Source of the DNA: Dolomedes plantarius
Taxonomy: Eukaryota; Arthropoda; Arachnida; Araneae; Dolomedidae
Direction: 5' to 3'
Assembly (NCBI GenBank): GCA_907164885.2
Contig: OU015496.1
Coordinates: forward strand, 183,839,874-183,903,873
DNA: 64,000 bases
Position numbers and translations under genes: made by a program. Shown here piece after piece: positions 22,604-33,589 of this stretch. Every line of letters starts with the position of its first letter. The first letter of the stretch is position 1. The notes under the pieces are model-generated. The model was not told the DNA's origin. It ran no database searches and worked only from the letters and a program-made list of their open reading frames with translations.

Positions 22604-23018
22604 ACCTGTGAAGTTATAGAAGTTACTGATATAGAAATCAAATATTCTGGAATGAAAATCAGAATATGATATGCATTTTTCTTTTATATCATTGTGAAGT
22701 AAAACGTGGGGAACTAGATATGTGTAACAAAACATTTGATTTGCTTCTGTTGCACGGTAATATTTCGTTAACACTAACCCTACAACTAAGGTTATAAAAA
22801 TTTACAGATAAGTCTTTCTACTTAAAATTGGTAAGACTTATCCTTCAGTAAGTATACTTCAGATAAAGTATACCTCAGAAAGTATACCTCCGATGATAGA
22901 AAATAACTGAAGAATATTTTTTAATTTGTTATAGTTTATTTGTTGTTTATATTAACAGGATTTACGTAGGCTTAAAAACCAAACCCCATCCCCATGCAAA
23001 ATCGCATTTTATCCTACA

Positions 23019-24198
23019 CTAGCTGAAGTATCCGGCGATGCCCGGGATTTTAAGAATGTTTGTTATCCAAAATCAATTTAAAAATTAACACAGTATAAAT
23101 AACATAAAAAATTATATGTGAAATGTTATACACGTCTCAGAATTTCAGCCTTTCATCATTGTAATACTAAAATCTGAAAAGTAAAAATGTCAAATTCTCT
23201 AATGTTTGTTAACCAAAATTAATTTAAAACTAAGCACAGTATAAATAACATTGAAAAAAAAAACCTCGTGAAATCTATAAATATATAAATTTATAATAAA
23301 CTCCTCAGAATTCAGCTAGAATTAGCCTTTCATCATTGGGGCAAAAAAAAAGAAGCTGCAATTACAGGTTCAGCAGAAATTTCCAATAGAGCCATGATAT
23401 GACTGCAGCGTGGATTGAGGGCTGCAAACCATTCAACTCCTCTCCACATTTAACTCCTATAAACATCCTCTACATATTAAATTCCTTTTCTCTCCATAAT
23501 AAACTCCTCAGAATTTTGGTACATTCAGCCTTTCATCATAGTACTACTAAAAACTGAAACTTCCTCTCCAGAAATATAAATTTATTAATTTCAATAATTA
23601 AACACACACAAATGTAGAAATTACGCAAAAGTTTTTTAACCAACATTTGAATAATTCGTAAATGAAAAAGCATATGAAAATAAAGATAATAAGAACTTCC
23701 GGAATCGAAATGAATTACCCTTAATTTTTAATTAATATAAAACCAACATAATATGAATAAAAACGATGGTTGTTGAAAAGCATATGAAAATAAAGCTATT
23801 ATAAAGATAATAATAAAAAAGCATAAGAAAATAATGCTCGCGCATGAAGTTAACGTTACGATATAAAGATAGTAATAATAATATAAACCGCGTGCATAAA
23901 ATATTTAGCTTTCCAAGCGAAATAAATTAATTTTTAGAAAAAACTACTTTTATTCGAGAAATTAAATACATTGCACAAAATTTTGATTTTATCGACTTTC
24001 TACCCTACAATTTACACCCTACTTCTTTTAAATAGGGTGTAAATATAAAGTTTTAACAGCCAATTGAATGGCAGTTAAAAACGATTGTTGTTTAAAATCA
24101 TATGAAAATTACGGTATTATAAAAATAATAAAAAAAAGCATAGGAAAATAATGCATGCGCATGAAGCTAACGTTGCGATATAAAGATAGTAATAAAAA
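23019..24198 (-). repeat. Helitron-like, minus-oriented repeat fragment
   Basis: On the minus strand this ends in 'cgggcatcgccgg' followed by 'cttcagCTAG' next to T, the CTRR-plus-hairpin style of Helitron 3' ends. The same motif ('ccggcgttgcccgggatttt') and the following ~150 bp recur at 33599-33760. The interior is AT-rich with repeated 'cctcagaattcagc' and 'cctttcatcattg' blocks and has no coding potential. Its other end was not resolved. Confidence 0.45.
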
Positions 24199-24867
24199 TC
24201 TATATATATTAAACAGTTCATTAACTGACTGACAAAATGATTGACTGACTGACATACAAAGTACAGACCAAACCGCTGAACCTAAGGACTGAAATTTTGC
24301 ATGGCGATTCTTCTTATAATGTAGGAGTAGAGTAAGAAAGATTTAAAAAAAATTCTTCTTAGATTTTTTTAAATTAAATTTTTAAGCTGTTTTTGTAACT
24401 TTTTTCAACTTTGCATTTAAAATAATAATTTGAGGGTTGTAAAATTTATATCACGAAAAAGATCATAAAAATTCCTTTAAAATGAAATGTTTTTCCAATC
24501 TTTACCTCCATTTTCAAATTTTTGGTGAATTTTTAAAGATTAATTTTTACAATTAAATTTATTAAATGCTGATCATGTGATTTCTTTTTCTGGTACTTTA
24601 AATAAATTTATCGTCACGTAACAACGAAATAGACAAAAAAAAAATTATTTTTTTCTTGCTAATGCGGCAGACGATTGGACATTATCCAAAAAAATATTAA
24701 AATACAGTAAAAGATATGTTCCTCAAACTGTACTATATTCTTTAGTATGTTCTATTAGATTTCATTTGAATATTTTCTTCTACATTATTTTGTCTATAAA
24801 ATATCCCTTACGATTTTTAAAAAAATATATTTTTTTGTTTTCTTACATCATTTGTATACATTGATCA

Positions 24868-24874
24868 TCGTATT

Positions 24875-24906
<32 letters not shown>
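24868..24906. repeat. (TA)n microsatellite, left of Penelope array
   Basis: A pure TA run directly adjoining the inverted end of the Penelope-like array. A matching TA run is at the far end (33258-33303), so the two are probably parts of one target tract. Confidence 0.9.
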
Positions 24907-24910
<4 letters not shown>

Positions 24911-25363
24911 CTTTGATATTTAAAAACATAAAAAGAAAAAGTCAAAAACCGTACAGCAGCAGTATGAACAATTGAAAAATCCCACAGAAAGAATACTAAT
25001 ATGGAGATGTACCTAAGTGACCGGGGGGTGTTGTAACCACCCCTCTCCGATTAAACATGTTTATGTGCCATGGCAACACTCTCGGTGGTCTGGTATATCC
25101 CCTAATTATAAAGCAGTGCCTTTAGCCAAACTAACAGCAAGAAAAGAAGTTCAACAATCTAACTAAAATGTACAACACAATAATGACAAAAAAGACACTA
25201 TAAATGAAAAAGAATACTTAAAAAGAATATAGCCCAGAATTACCTATTGAGTTGATAACCAACTATAACAAATAAAATATACAAAAGGAATGAAATAGAG
25301 AGCAGTTCAATCTATCACTATGTAAATTTAAACATTTAAGCCTTATAACCAACACAAAGAAAT
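24907..25363 (-). repeat. Inverted fragment of the Penelope 3' region
   Basis: Reverse complement of 27345-27797 and of 32714-33166 with few differences; for example 'accccggtcact'-type and 'aggggatgtaccagaccacc' blocks appear in mirror order. It is joined head-on to the truncated copy within a few bases of 25363, where 'aaccaacacaaagaaatgtgg' starts the direct copy. Confidence 0.9.
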
Positions 25364-27118
25364 GTGGCAAGAAAAGCAAAGAAATGTGGTGTAATTTTAA
25401 ACCAGTTGGATGACAATGGTAAAACCATTGAATACTGTACAATTTCATACATGAATAGTGGCTTTGATAATATTCAATTTTCAAAATTATTTAGTCATTT
25501 AGATGCGCTTTTTCCTATACGTAATGTAAAACTAAAGGTTTCATATAAATATAATATTCCAACCAGCCGAAAAATATATAATTATAATGAAGTGTCTAAA
25601 AATTTAAATATTAATGATACTAACAACTGTTTATGTAATAATCATTCACCAATTTTTAATAAAACTTTTCAACATGTTATAACAGGTGATCTAGAAATAC
25701 AGTTAAAAATCGCGAATTAAAAAATGTTATGCTGAGGGTAACTGGTTGCCGTTTAGGTATAAAAAAAAATGTATGACCCAAGTTTATACAAGATTTGGAG
25801 ACTTTTATTTATAACATGGCTATTAAATATAGCTACCCGTTAAACTATTTCGATGAATGGAGGAATTTACTAATCAGTTTATTCAAACAACAGTATAATA
25901 TTTTTAAAATGAGAGGCAATATAAATAAAGTTAATTCATTGGAAAATATAAAAAGCGAGATAATAAATTTGCAAAAACATTTAGTTATTACTTATGTAGA
26001 CAAAGTTAGTTCAAATTACGCATTTATATGTAAAAAGTTTTATCATGATTATTTAACCACTGTGTATAATGATACTACCATTTATAGTAAAATAAATAAG
26101 TCTCAAAATGAAATTAATAACAAAATAAAAGCTTTATACCGAAAATTGGGTATTGACTTAACGAAAATGAATTACCCATATTTAATTATGGTACCTAAAT
26201 TTCATAAAAATCCCTTTAAATTTAGGACTATAACTGTAGGCTGTAATACTTATCTCAATATAGCCAACGATCATTTATTAAAAATTCTCAAAAAAGTTTA
26301 CAGTAAAATTGATTCGGATGAATGTTATTTTATTAAAAATAGTTATGAATTAAAAGAACAAATTAAAACATTAACAGACGTAACCTCAATTAAGAGTTAC
26401 GATTTTCAAGATTTGTTTAACTACATTAATTTGGAGGATTTATATGATATCATCATGGCATTCTATGAAAAATATGACCTACAAGAATTTATGACAAGAA
26501 ATAGATATAAAACACTATTACAGCTGGTTCTTTATGAAACAGTATTATTTAATGGAATGGGTTATTTTAAACAAATAAGAGGCATACCCATGGGCGGAGG
26601 GTGTTCTTCCGTTCTTGCGGATCTGTATCTGCATCAATATGAAACAGGAACATCGTTACTCGATGAAATGTTTTATTTTAGATATGTTGATGACGTAGTG
26701 ATATTTTTTTAAACAGGATTCACTCTGTTTAACTTTTAGCTTTTTTTCAAAGAATCTCAAACTTTTAGAAAATGATCAAAATATGGATAAAAGTATAAAT
26801 TATTTGGACTTATGTTTGAGATGTGAAGATGGAATTGTAAAATATAGTATATACGATAAGCGTGATAGCTATACATTTCCAATTAACAAAATGCTATCAT
26901 GGCCCACATGCCTCCATAAAAATGTTAAAAGAAATGTAATCGTCAATCAATTCCTACGTAACTATAAATTGAACAGCGATAAAGATAAATTAGTGTATGG
27001 TATACGGGAAATTATAAAATTAGCTAAACTTAAAGAATTCCCAAAAATATTTCTAATGAATATCACTAGCAATTTTTTGAAAATACCCAGGAAAGATTGC
27101 ATTAATCGATTATTTTAA
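25364..27118 (+). pseudogene. Penelope-like RT, truncated copy 1
   Basis: It begins in the middle of the protein (equivalent to residue ~320 of the fuller copy), so the endonuclease is absent. 25364-25720 holds the linker with NNCLCNNHSPIFN (CxC at 25628-25636). After a 2-base insertion near 25699 and a TGA at about 25772, the reverse transcriptase runs 25795-26712: NYPYLIMVPKFHKNPFKFRT, IRGIPMGGGCSSVLADLYL and YFRYVDDVVIFF (YVDD, 26683-26694). An extra base in the T-run just after YVDD shifts the frame; the thumb/C-terminal part continues at 26783-27118. It would have copied its own RNA; here it is inactive. Confidence 0.88.
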
Positions 27119-27894
27119 CAAAATTGAATCAAAATTGAAATAAAATCTTAAGACATATAAAAAAAGTTCTTCAGGTGATATTTTCGTGTACAGGTGAGTT
27201 CATTTTTCCTCTAAACACCTGTTTTTATATATTGTTACTTGGATTTATCCTGAGCTATTTAGTTTTGTATTTTGTATTGATCTAGTGTATAGGTATAGAT
27301 TCTGACTTGGTGTAATCATTTTCTTTTTTTGATCACTTTAATATGTGTTGGTTATAAGGCTTAAATGTTTAAATTTACATAGTGATAGATTGAACTGCTC
27401 TCTATTTCATTCCTTTTGTATATTTTATTTGTTATAGTTGGTTATCAACTCAATAGGTAATTCTGGGCTATATTCTTTATAAGTATTCTTTTTTCATTTA
27501 TAGTGTCTTTTTTGTCATTATTGTGTTGTACATTTTAGTTAGATTGCTGAACTTCTTTTCTTGCTGTTAGTTTGGCTAAAGGCACTGCTTTATAATTAGG
27601 GGATGTACCAGACCACCGAGAGTGTTGCCATGGCACATAAACCTGCTTAATCGGAGAGGGGTGGTCACAACTCCCCCCGGTCACTTAGGTACATCTCCAT
27701 ATTAGTATTCTTTCTGTGGGATTTTTCAATTGTTCATACTGCTGCTGTACGGTATTTGACTTTTTCTTTTTATGTTTTTAAATATCAAACTTTAATATAT
27801 ATTATTGTTTGACGCTTTGGAGTTGCATAGCGGTTATTGGTGTCAACATGTTCTATTATCATTTATCTTATTTCTTCTAGCTCTTTTGTAACTA
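27119..27894 (+). repeat. Penelope 3' untranslated region, copy 1
   Basis: T-rich non-coding sequence shared nearly base for base with 32492-33257. It includes the GC-rich patch 'ggagaggggtggtcacaact' and ends 'gctcttttgtaac', where the next copy starts. Because it directly precedes the fuller copy, it stands in the position of a pseudo-LTR. Confidence 0.85.
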
Positions 27895-28380
27895 TAAAAC
27901 ATAACATTGTTTTCAGTAGCATGGCGCTGGACATTGTTTATGTAGTGGTTTATTAATCGTACCAGTGGTAGTTGAACTATAGTATTTGTTACATGGAAAA
28001 TTTAATAGTATAGTCTATTTTCTGTTTACATGGTAGTTTGGTTTGTTCTGTATGTGTTTAGCTGTTTTTATATTAAATTTATAAAAAATTCTATAAAAGT
28101 TATAAAAATTATAAAATGGTGAAAATTGTCCTCTCCCTTTCATTGGTTTTCTGCGTAATTCCTGTATGGAGGTAACTCTCACTTCCTTTGCTGTGGTGAT
28201 TGCTGCTTGTGATAGAGTTGTAACAATGGTTATTTGTGTATATTGTAGTTAAGTGTATTTGTGGAGTCCCGGTGTAATCTATGTTTTGTGACTGTCCTTA
28301 CCTTCAACTAATTAAATTTAAAAATTGATAGGTCTCTTAAAGGATATATAGCGCCTGGCAACGTTGGTGCATATGTAACA
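27895..28380 (+). promoter_or_regulatory. Penelope 5' leader, copy 2 (presumed promoter region)
   Basis: About 490 bp unique to the fuller copy, starting 'tataaaacataacattg' immediately after the end of copy 1 and leading to ATG 28381. 'TATAAAA' lies at its very start. A promoter here, in the pseudo-LTR plus leader, is expected for the family but not shown. Confidence 0.4.
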
Positions 28381-29540
28381 ATGGCCCGGTCGGTTACTAC
28401 AGGGGTAAATAGACGATCGAAATCCCATCACCCCAGGTTGATTACGCATCACGTCAACCGAAGACAAATGGGGGAGAGTTATAACCTAAATATTGTAGTT
28501 GGCAATGAAGGAATCCATAGTGATAATAGTTGTATTAATGAGGGTGTTCATATCATTAGCGAAGTATTATTTAGAAGCTATTATCCCAAAATGGCGGTAT
28601 TTAGGTATCGCTTATGTAATGATAGAAGATGTAAGGCATGCCCACAGGCTGATAAAACACAGATAACAGATAGCAAATTTTATAAAGTTTTCTGTAAAAC
28701 TTAGAATTGCATTTACAAAATAAAATGTATCTGTGGACTTACTTATATAGGACAAACAAAAAACGCTTTAAATATTAGAATGAATCTACATCGTAGTAAT
28801 ATATACAGGTTTTCCAACGACAACAACGACACTACTTTAGAAATTAAACATTTCGCTACACATGGTGTGGAAAACATGATTGTCTCTATTATCGATATAA
28901 TAGCTGATCTACAACAACGCCTATGGTGGGAGAATACACACATACAGCAATTTAACTCTTTATTCCCTTATGGTTTGAATTTTATACTATTTGGCCAATC
29001 ATATTCAAATACTCTTATAGAGAACGTTGATGTGGTTGATGTTTATGACAACTTAATATATCCTTGTAATAAAAATAATAATAAATATAGAAAACAAGAA
29101 GGCGGTAGAAGGAAGAAACGCACTTTTCAGGAAATACTAGAGGAAATCTATGACCTGGATAACGAATATAAATCTAATAATAAATTCAAAACTTCATGGA
29201 TTAAAAACTTGGTATATGGCATTAATGAAAAATGGCTAAGGGATATATGGAACTATTGCAGTTCTAGTGAATTTAAACAGTTATTTAATGGTAACATAAA
29301 TCACATAAGTAGGTTTATGGACCTAGTTAAAAGAAAAGCAAAGAAATGTGGTGTAATTTTAAACCAGTTGGATGACAATGGTAAAATTATTGAATACTGT
29401 ACATTTTCATACATGAATAGTGGCTTTGATAATATTCAATTTTCAAAATTATTTAGTCATTTAGATGCGTATTTTCCTATACGTAATGTAAAACTAAAGG
29501 TTTCATATAAATATAATATTCCAACCAGCCGAAAAATATA
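28381..29540 (+). pseudogene. Penelope-like N-terminal GIY-YIG endonuclease part, copy 2
   Basis: From ATG 28381 (MARSVTTGVNRRSKSHHP) the frame is continuous to the Tc1 insertion at 29541 apart from one in-frame TAG (28702-28704). Residues ~79-92 carry a Cys cluster, RLCNDRRCKACPQ, followed after the stop by IYKIKCICGLTYIGQTKNA, the GIY-YIG core (here TYIG), with the conserved Arg in LNIRMNLH, a His (EIKHFATHG) and a Glu in the WWENTHIQ region. A charged linker follows (GGRRKKRTFQEILEEIYDLD). Endonuclease N-terminal to RT is the permuted arrangement; canonical Penelope has it at the C-terminus. It would nick target DNA to prime reverse transcription. Confidence 0.85.
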
Positions 29541-30955
29541 CACTGCAGGCCACTGTAAATGCAACACCCTGAAGGAAACATGCAAATAACATGAAATTTA
29601 CAACATGCATTAGCGGAGGTGAGATATGCAAATGATTAGAATTTCAGCGCAGACGCACATCACGCGCGCCTGTGGCGCCACTTCAAAGCGCTATTTAAGG
29701 CTTGGAGATTTCGACGATTTCAAGTTCGGCAATTGTGTTTTTCTTGTGGTTTTTTCAAAAAAACGATCAATTATGCCTCCTCGAAAACAGCGATCATCTT
29801 TTGATCAAGTATCAGAGTTCGACAGAGGAAGGATAGTGGCCTACCGAGATTGTGGATTATCTTTCAGGGAAATCGGTAGTCGTGTAAGACGAAACCAAAC
29901 AACTGTAATGCGGATATGTGATCGTTGGATGCAGGACGGTACGACGGACCGGCGTGTTCGATCGCATCCACCTCAGCGCACCACTTCACGTGATGACAGG
30001 CAAATTGTGCGCATGGCAGTGAAGGATCGCTCAGTCACATCACGAACCATAGCACAGCACATGCAGTCTGTAACGCATCATCCAGTGTCTGCGCGTACCA
30101 TTCGACGCCGTTTACAGCAGAGTGGTCTGTCCGCAAGACGTCTATTGCTTTGTCTACCCTTGACGCAGAACCACAGACGTCTCGGCCAAAGCCGCCAATG
30201 GTGCGATGACAGAAGGATGTGAACGGCAGAATGGAATGAAATTGTCCTTACTGACGAGTCACGCTTCTGTCTGCAACACCACGATGGTCGCATTCGAGTC
30301 TGGAGACACCGTGAATAGAGGATGCTGAACAGCTGCGTTATGCACCGCTACACTGGTCCTGCACCGGGTATTATGGTATGGGGCGGTATTGGATATCACT
30401 CTCGCACACCTCTAGTACGCATTGCCGGTACTTTAAACAGCCAGCGCTACATCTCCGATGTGTTGGAGCCAGTTGTCCTTCCTTACCTTCAGGGCTTGCC
30501 CACAGCCATATTTCAACAGGATAATGCGCGACCACACGTGGCACGCATTGTCCAACGGTTCTTCGTCAATCGCCAGATTGAATTGCTTCCCTGGCAGCCT
30601 CGCTCTCCGGATCTTTCGCCGATAGAAAACATGTGGTCCATGGTTGCTCTACGATTGACCCAGATTCCATCCCCAGCTGCCACAGCAGATCAACTTTGGC
30701 AACGTATGGAAGCTGCTTGACGTGCTGTACCCCAAGAACTCATCCAAAGTCTCTTAGAATCAATGCCGAGGCGTGTGGCAGCGGTGATCTCCAACAATGG
30801 CGGCTACTCTGGGTACTGATTTTGGCAGGAACTACACTTCACAGAAGTCTATAAATTTAATCATTTAATACTTGGTCAACATGTTATCTACAAAATAAAT
30901 TTTGTTGTGATATCTCTTGTCTTTCTTGGTGTTGCAATTTGGGTGGCCAGCAGTG
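29541..30955 (+). mobile_element. Tc1-type transposon (CACTGCTGGCC family), inside Penelope copy 2
   Basis: 1415 bp, ends CACTGCAGGCCACTGTAAAT and 'gtggccagcagtg', TA at 29539-29540 and 30956-30957. Removing the element and one TA rejoins the Penelope reading frame exactly (compare the uninterrupted copy 1 at 25575-25582). About 96% alike by eye to 20866-22272. Confidence 0.95.
29773..30788 (+). pseudogene. Tc1 transposase with three nonsense codons
   Basis: Start MPPRKQRSSFDQVSEFDRGR at 29773; helix-turn-helix regions as in the 21098 copy. In-frame stops at 30220-30222 (TGA in place of a Trp), 30316-30318 (TAG in place of Glu) and 30718-30720 (TGA in place of Trp). A 6-base in-frame insertion lies near 30186. 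Catalytic motifs remain readable: TDESRFCLQHH, FQQDNARPHVARI and SPDLSPIENMW (DD34E). The base missing at the break in the other copy is present here. Confidence 0.9.
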
Positions 30956-32491
30956 TATAATTATAATGAAGTGTCTAACAATTTAAATATTAATGATACT
31001 AACTACTGTGTATGTAATAATCATTCACCATTTTTTAATAAAACTTTTCAACATGTTATAACAGGTGATCTAGAAATAGTTAAAAATCGCGACTTAAAAA
31101 ATGTTATGCTGAGGGATACTGGTTACCATTTAGGTATAAAAAAATGTATTACCCAAGTTTATACAAGATTTGGAGACTTTTATTTATAACATGGCTATTA
31201 AATATAGCTACCCGTTAAAGTATTTCGATGAATGGAGGAATTTACTAATCAGTTTATTCAAACAACAGTATAATATTTTTAAAATGACAGGCAATATAAA
31301 TAAAGTTAATTCATTGGAAAATATAAAAAGCGAGATAATAAATTTGCAAAAACATTTAGTTATTACTTATGTAGACAAAGTTAGTTCAAATTACGCATTT
31401 ATATGTAAAAAGTTTTATCATGATTATTTAACCACTGTGTATAATGATACTACCATTTATAGTAAAATAAATAAGTCTCAAAATGAAATTAATAACAAAA
31501 TAAAAGCTTTATACCGAAAATTGGGTATTGACTTAACGAAAATGAATTACCCATATTTAATTATGGTACCTAAATTTCATAAAAATCCCTTTAAATTTAG
31601 GACTATAACTGTAGGCTGTAATACTTATCTCAATATAGCCAACGATCTTTTATTAAAATTCTCAAAAAAGTTTACTGTAAAATTGATTCGGATGAATGTT
31701 ATTTTATTAAAAATAGTTATGAATTGATAGAACAAATTAAAACATTAACAGACGTAACGTCAATTAAGAGTTACGATTTTCAAGATTTGTTTAACTACAT
31801 TAATTTGGAGGATTTATATGATATCATCATGGCATTCTATGAAAAATATGACCTACAAGAATTTATAACAAAAAATAGATATAAAACACTATTACAGCTG
31901 GTTCTTTATGAAACAGTATTATTTAATGGAATGGGTTATTTTAAACAAATAAGAGGCATACCCATGGGCGGAGGGTGTTCTTCCGCCCTTGCGGATCTGT
32001 ATCTGCATCAATATGAAACAGGAACATCGTTACTCAATAAAATGTTTTATTTTAGATATGTTGATGACGTAGTGATATTTTTTGAACAGGATTCACTCTG
32101 TTTAACTTTTAGCTTTTTTTCAAAGAATCTCAAACTTTTAGAAAATGATCAAAATATGGATAAAAGTATAAATTATTTGAACTTATGTTTGAGATGTGAA
32201 GATGGAATTGTAAAATATAGTATATAGGATAAGCGTGATAGCTATACATTTCCAATTAACAAAATGCTATCATGGCCTACATGCCTCCATAAAAATGTTA
32301 AAAGAAATGTAATCGTGAATCAATTCCTACGTAACTATAAATTGAACAGCGATAAAGATAAATTAGTGTATGGTATACGGGAAATTATAAAATTAGCTAA
32401 ACTAAAAGAATTCCCAAAAAATTTTCTAATCAATATCACTAGCAATTTTTTGAAAATACCCAGGAAAGATTGCATTAATCGATTATTTTAA
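30956..32491 (+). pseudogene. Penelope-like CxC linker and RT, copy 2
   Basis: Continuation after the Tc1 element. The linker holds YCVCNNHSPFFN (CxC, 31007-31015). A 2-base shortening of the A-run near 31138-31144 and a 1-base loss near 31655 shift the frame. RT motifs: LIMVPKFHKNPFKFRT, IRGIPMGGGCSSALADLYL and YFRYVDDVVIFFEQD, here uninterrupted through YVDD. A TAG at 32225-32227 replaces the TAC of copy 1. The C-terminal segment runs to 32491. Each copy is broken at different places, so neither makes a whole protein. Confidence 0.88.
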
Positions 32492-33257
32492 CAAAATTGA
32501 ATGAAAATTGAAATAAAATCTTAAGACATATAAAAAAAGTTCTTCAGGTGATATTTCCGTGTACAGGTGAGTGCATTTTTCCTCTAAACACCTGTTTTTA
32601 TATATTGTTACTTGGATTTATCCTGAGCTATTTAGTTTTGTATTTTGTATTGATGTAGTGTATAGGTATAGATTCTGACTTGGTGTAATCATTTTCTTTT
32701 TGTGATCACTTTAATATGTGTTGGTTATAAGGCTTAAATGTTTAAATTTACATAGTGATTGAACTGTTCTCTATTTCATTCCTTTTGTATATTTTATTTG
32801 TTATAGTTGGTTATCAACTCAATAGGTAATTCTGGGCTATATTCTTTTTAAGTATTCTTTTTCATTTATAGTGTCGTTTTTGTCATTATTGTGTTGTACA
32901 TTTTAGTTAGATTGCTGAACTTCTTTTCTTGCTGTTAGTTTGGCTAAAGGCACTGCTTTATAATTAGGGGATGTACCAGACCACCGAGAGTGTTGCCATG
33001 GCACATAAACCTGCTTAATCGGAGAGGGGTGGTCACAACTCCCCCCGGTCACTTATGTACATCTCCATATTAGTATTCTTTCTGTGGGATTTTTCAATTG
33101 TTCATACTGCTGCTGTACGGTTTTTGACTTTTTATTTTTATGTTTTAAAATATCAAACTTTAATATATATTGTTTGACGCTTTGGAGCTGCATAGCACTT
33201 ATTGGTGTCAACATGTTCTATTATCATTTATCTTATTTTTTCTAGCTCTTTTGTAAC
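32492..33257 (+). repeat. Penelope 3' untranslated region, copy 2
   Basis: Near-identical to 27119-27894 and ending at the same 'gctcttttgtaac' just before a TA run. I found no hammerhead-like core (CTGATGA with nearby GAAA) here, in keeping with the Naiad type. Confidence 0.82.
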
Positions 33258-33258
33258 A

Positions 33259-33303
<45 letters not shown>
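33258..33303. repeat. (TA)n microsatellite, right of Penelope array
   Basis: TA run with one GT interruption, adjoining the 3' end of the Penelope array and leading into the right part of the Helitron-like repeat. Confidence 0.9.
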
Positions 33304-33306
<3 letters not shown>

Positions 33307-33589
33307 ATTGCCATTAATTGCATACATTGACGTTGTATTTAATTTGAATGTATTCCGTAGCGAAGTGTTGGTTTTCAGATGGGTTGGAATCATGAAGCAT
33401 CTGTAGCTTCATGGTTGGAGTACTAAAAGTTTAAAATAGTGGTGCCATCTACTGAACGGTGAATCAACAGTCGCATCCTTCAAACGTTGTTGGTTATTTA
33501 TTAATTAAAAATATTGGAAAGTCCTTGTGGATCTGTAAATATACATGTGGTAACAGTTTTAAAATTTATAAATTATCAACCTACACAGG

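Larger units (their letters stand above)
24907..33257 (+). mobile_element. Compound Penelope-like (Naiad-type) retroelement array
   Basis: Three linked parts: an inverted 3' fragment (24907-25363), a 5'-truncated copy (25364-27894) and a fuller copy (27895-33257, carrying a Tc1 element). Both direct copies end at 'gctcttttgtaac'. The fuller copy has GIY-YIG endonuclease motifs before, not after, the reverse transcriptase, joined by a CxC-bearing linker. That permuted order and CxC linker match the Naiad clade of Penelope-like elements described from many invertebrates including spiders (Craig et al. 2021, from memory). Inverted and tandem partial copies and insertion in microsatellites are also typical. 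All frames are interrupted. Confidence 0.88.
24199..33379 (+). mobile_element. Non-autonomous Helitron-like repeat, split by the Penelope array
   Basis: The left part (24199-24906) begins TCTATATATATTAAACAG, then 'actgactgac' runs and 'cagaccaaaccgctg', 'ctgaaattttgcatggcgat'. The right part (33304-33379) reads 'gcattaattgcata..'-type sequence and ends 'tccgtagcgaag...ggttttcag'. Both parts align with the element at 59396-59764, which runs from TCTATAG to CTAG. The (TA)n tract internal to this repeat is where the Penelope-like array landed. The terminal CTAG of this copy has mutated. Confidence 0.6.

Noticed and set aside
27119..33257. Hammerhead ribozyme in the Penelope non-coding regions
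   Set aside because: No CTGATGA core with a suitably placed GAAA was found; consistent with the Naiad type lacking it.
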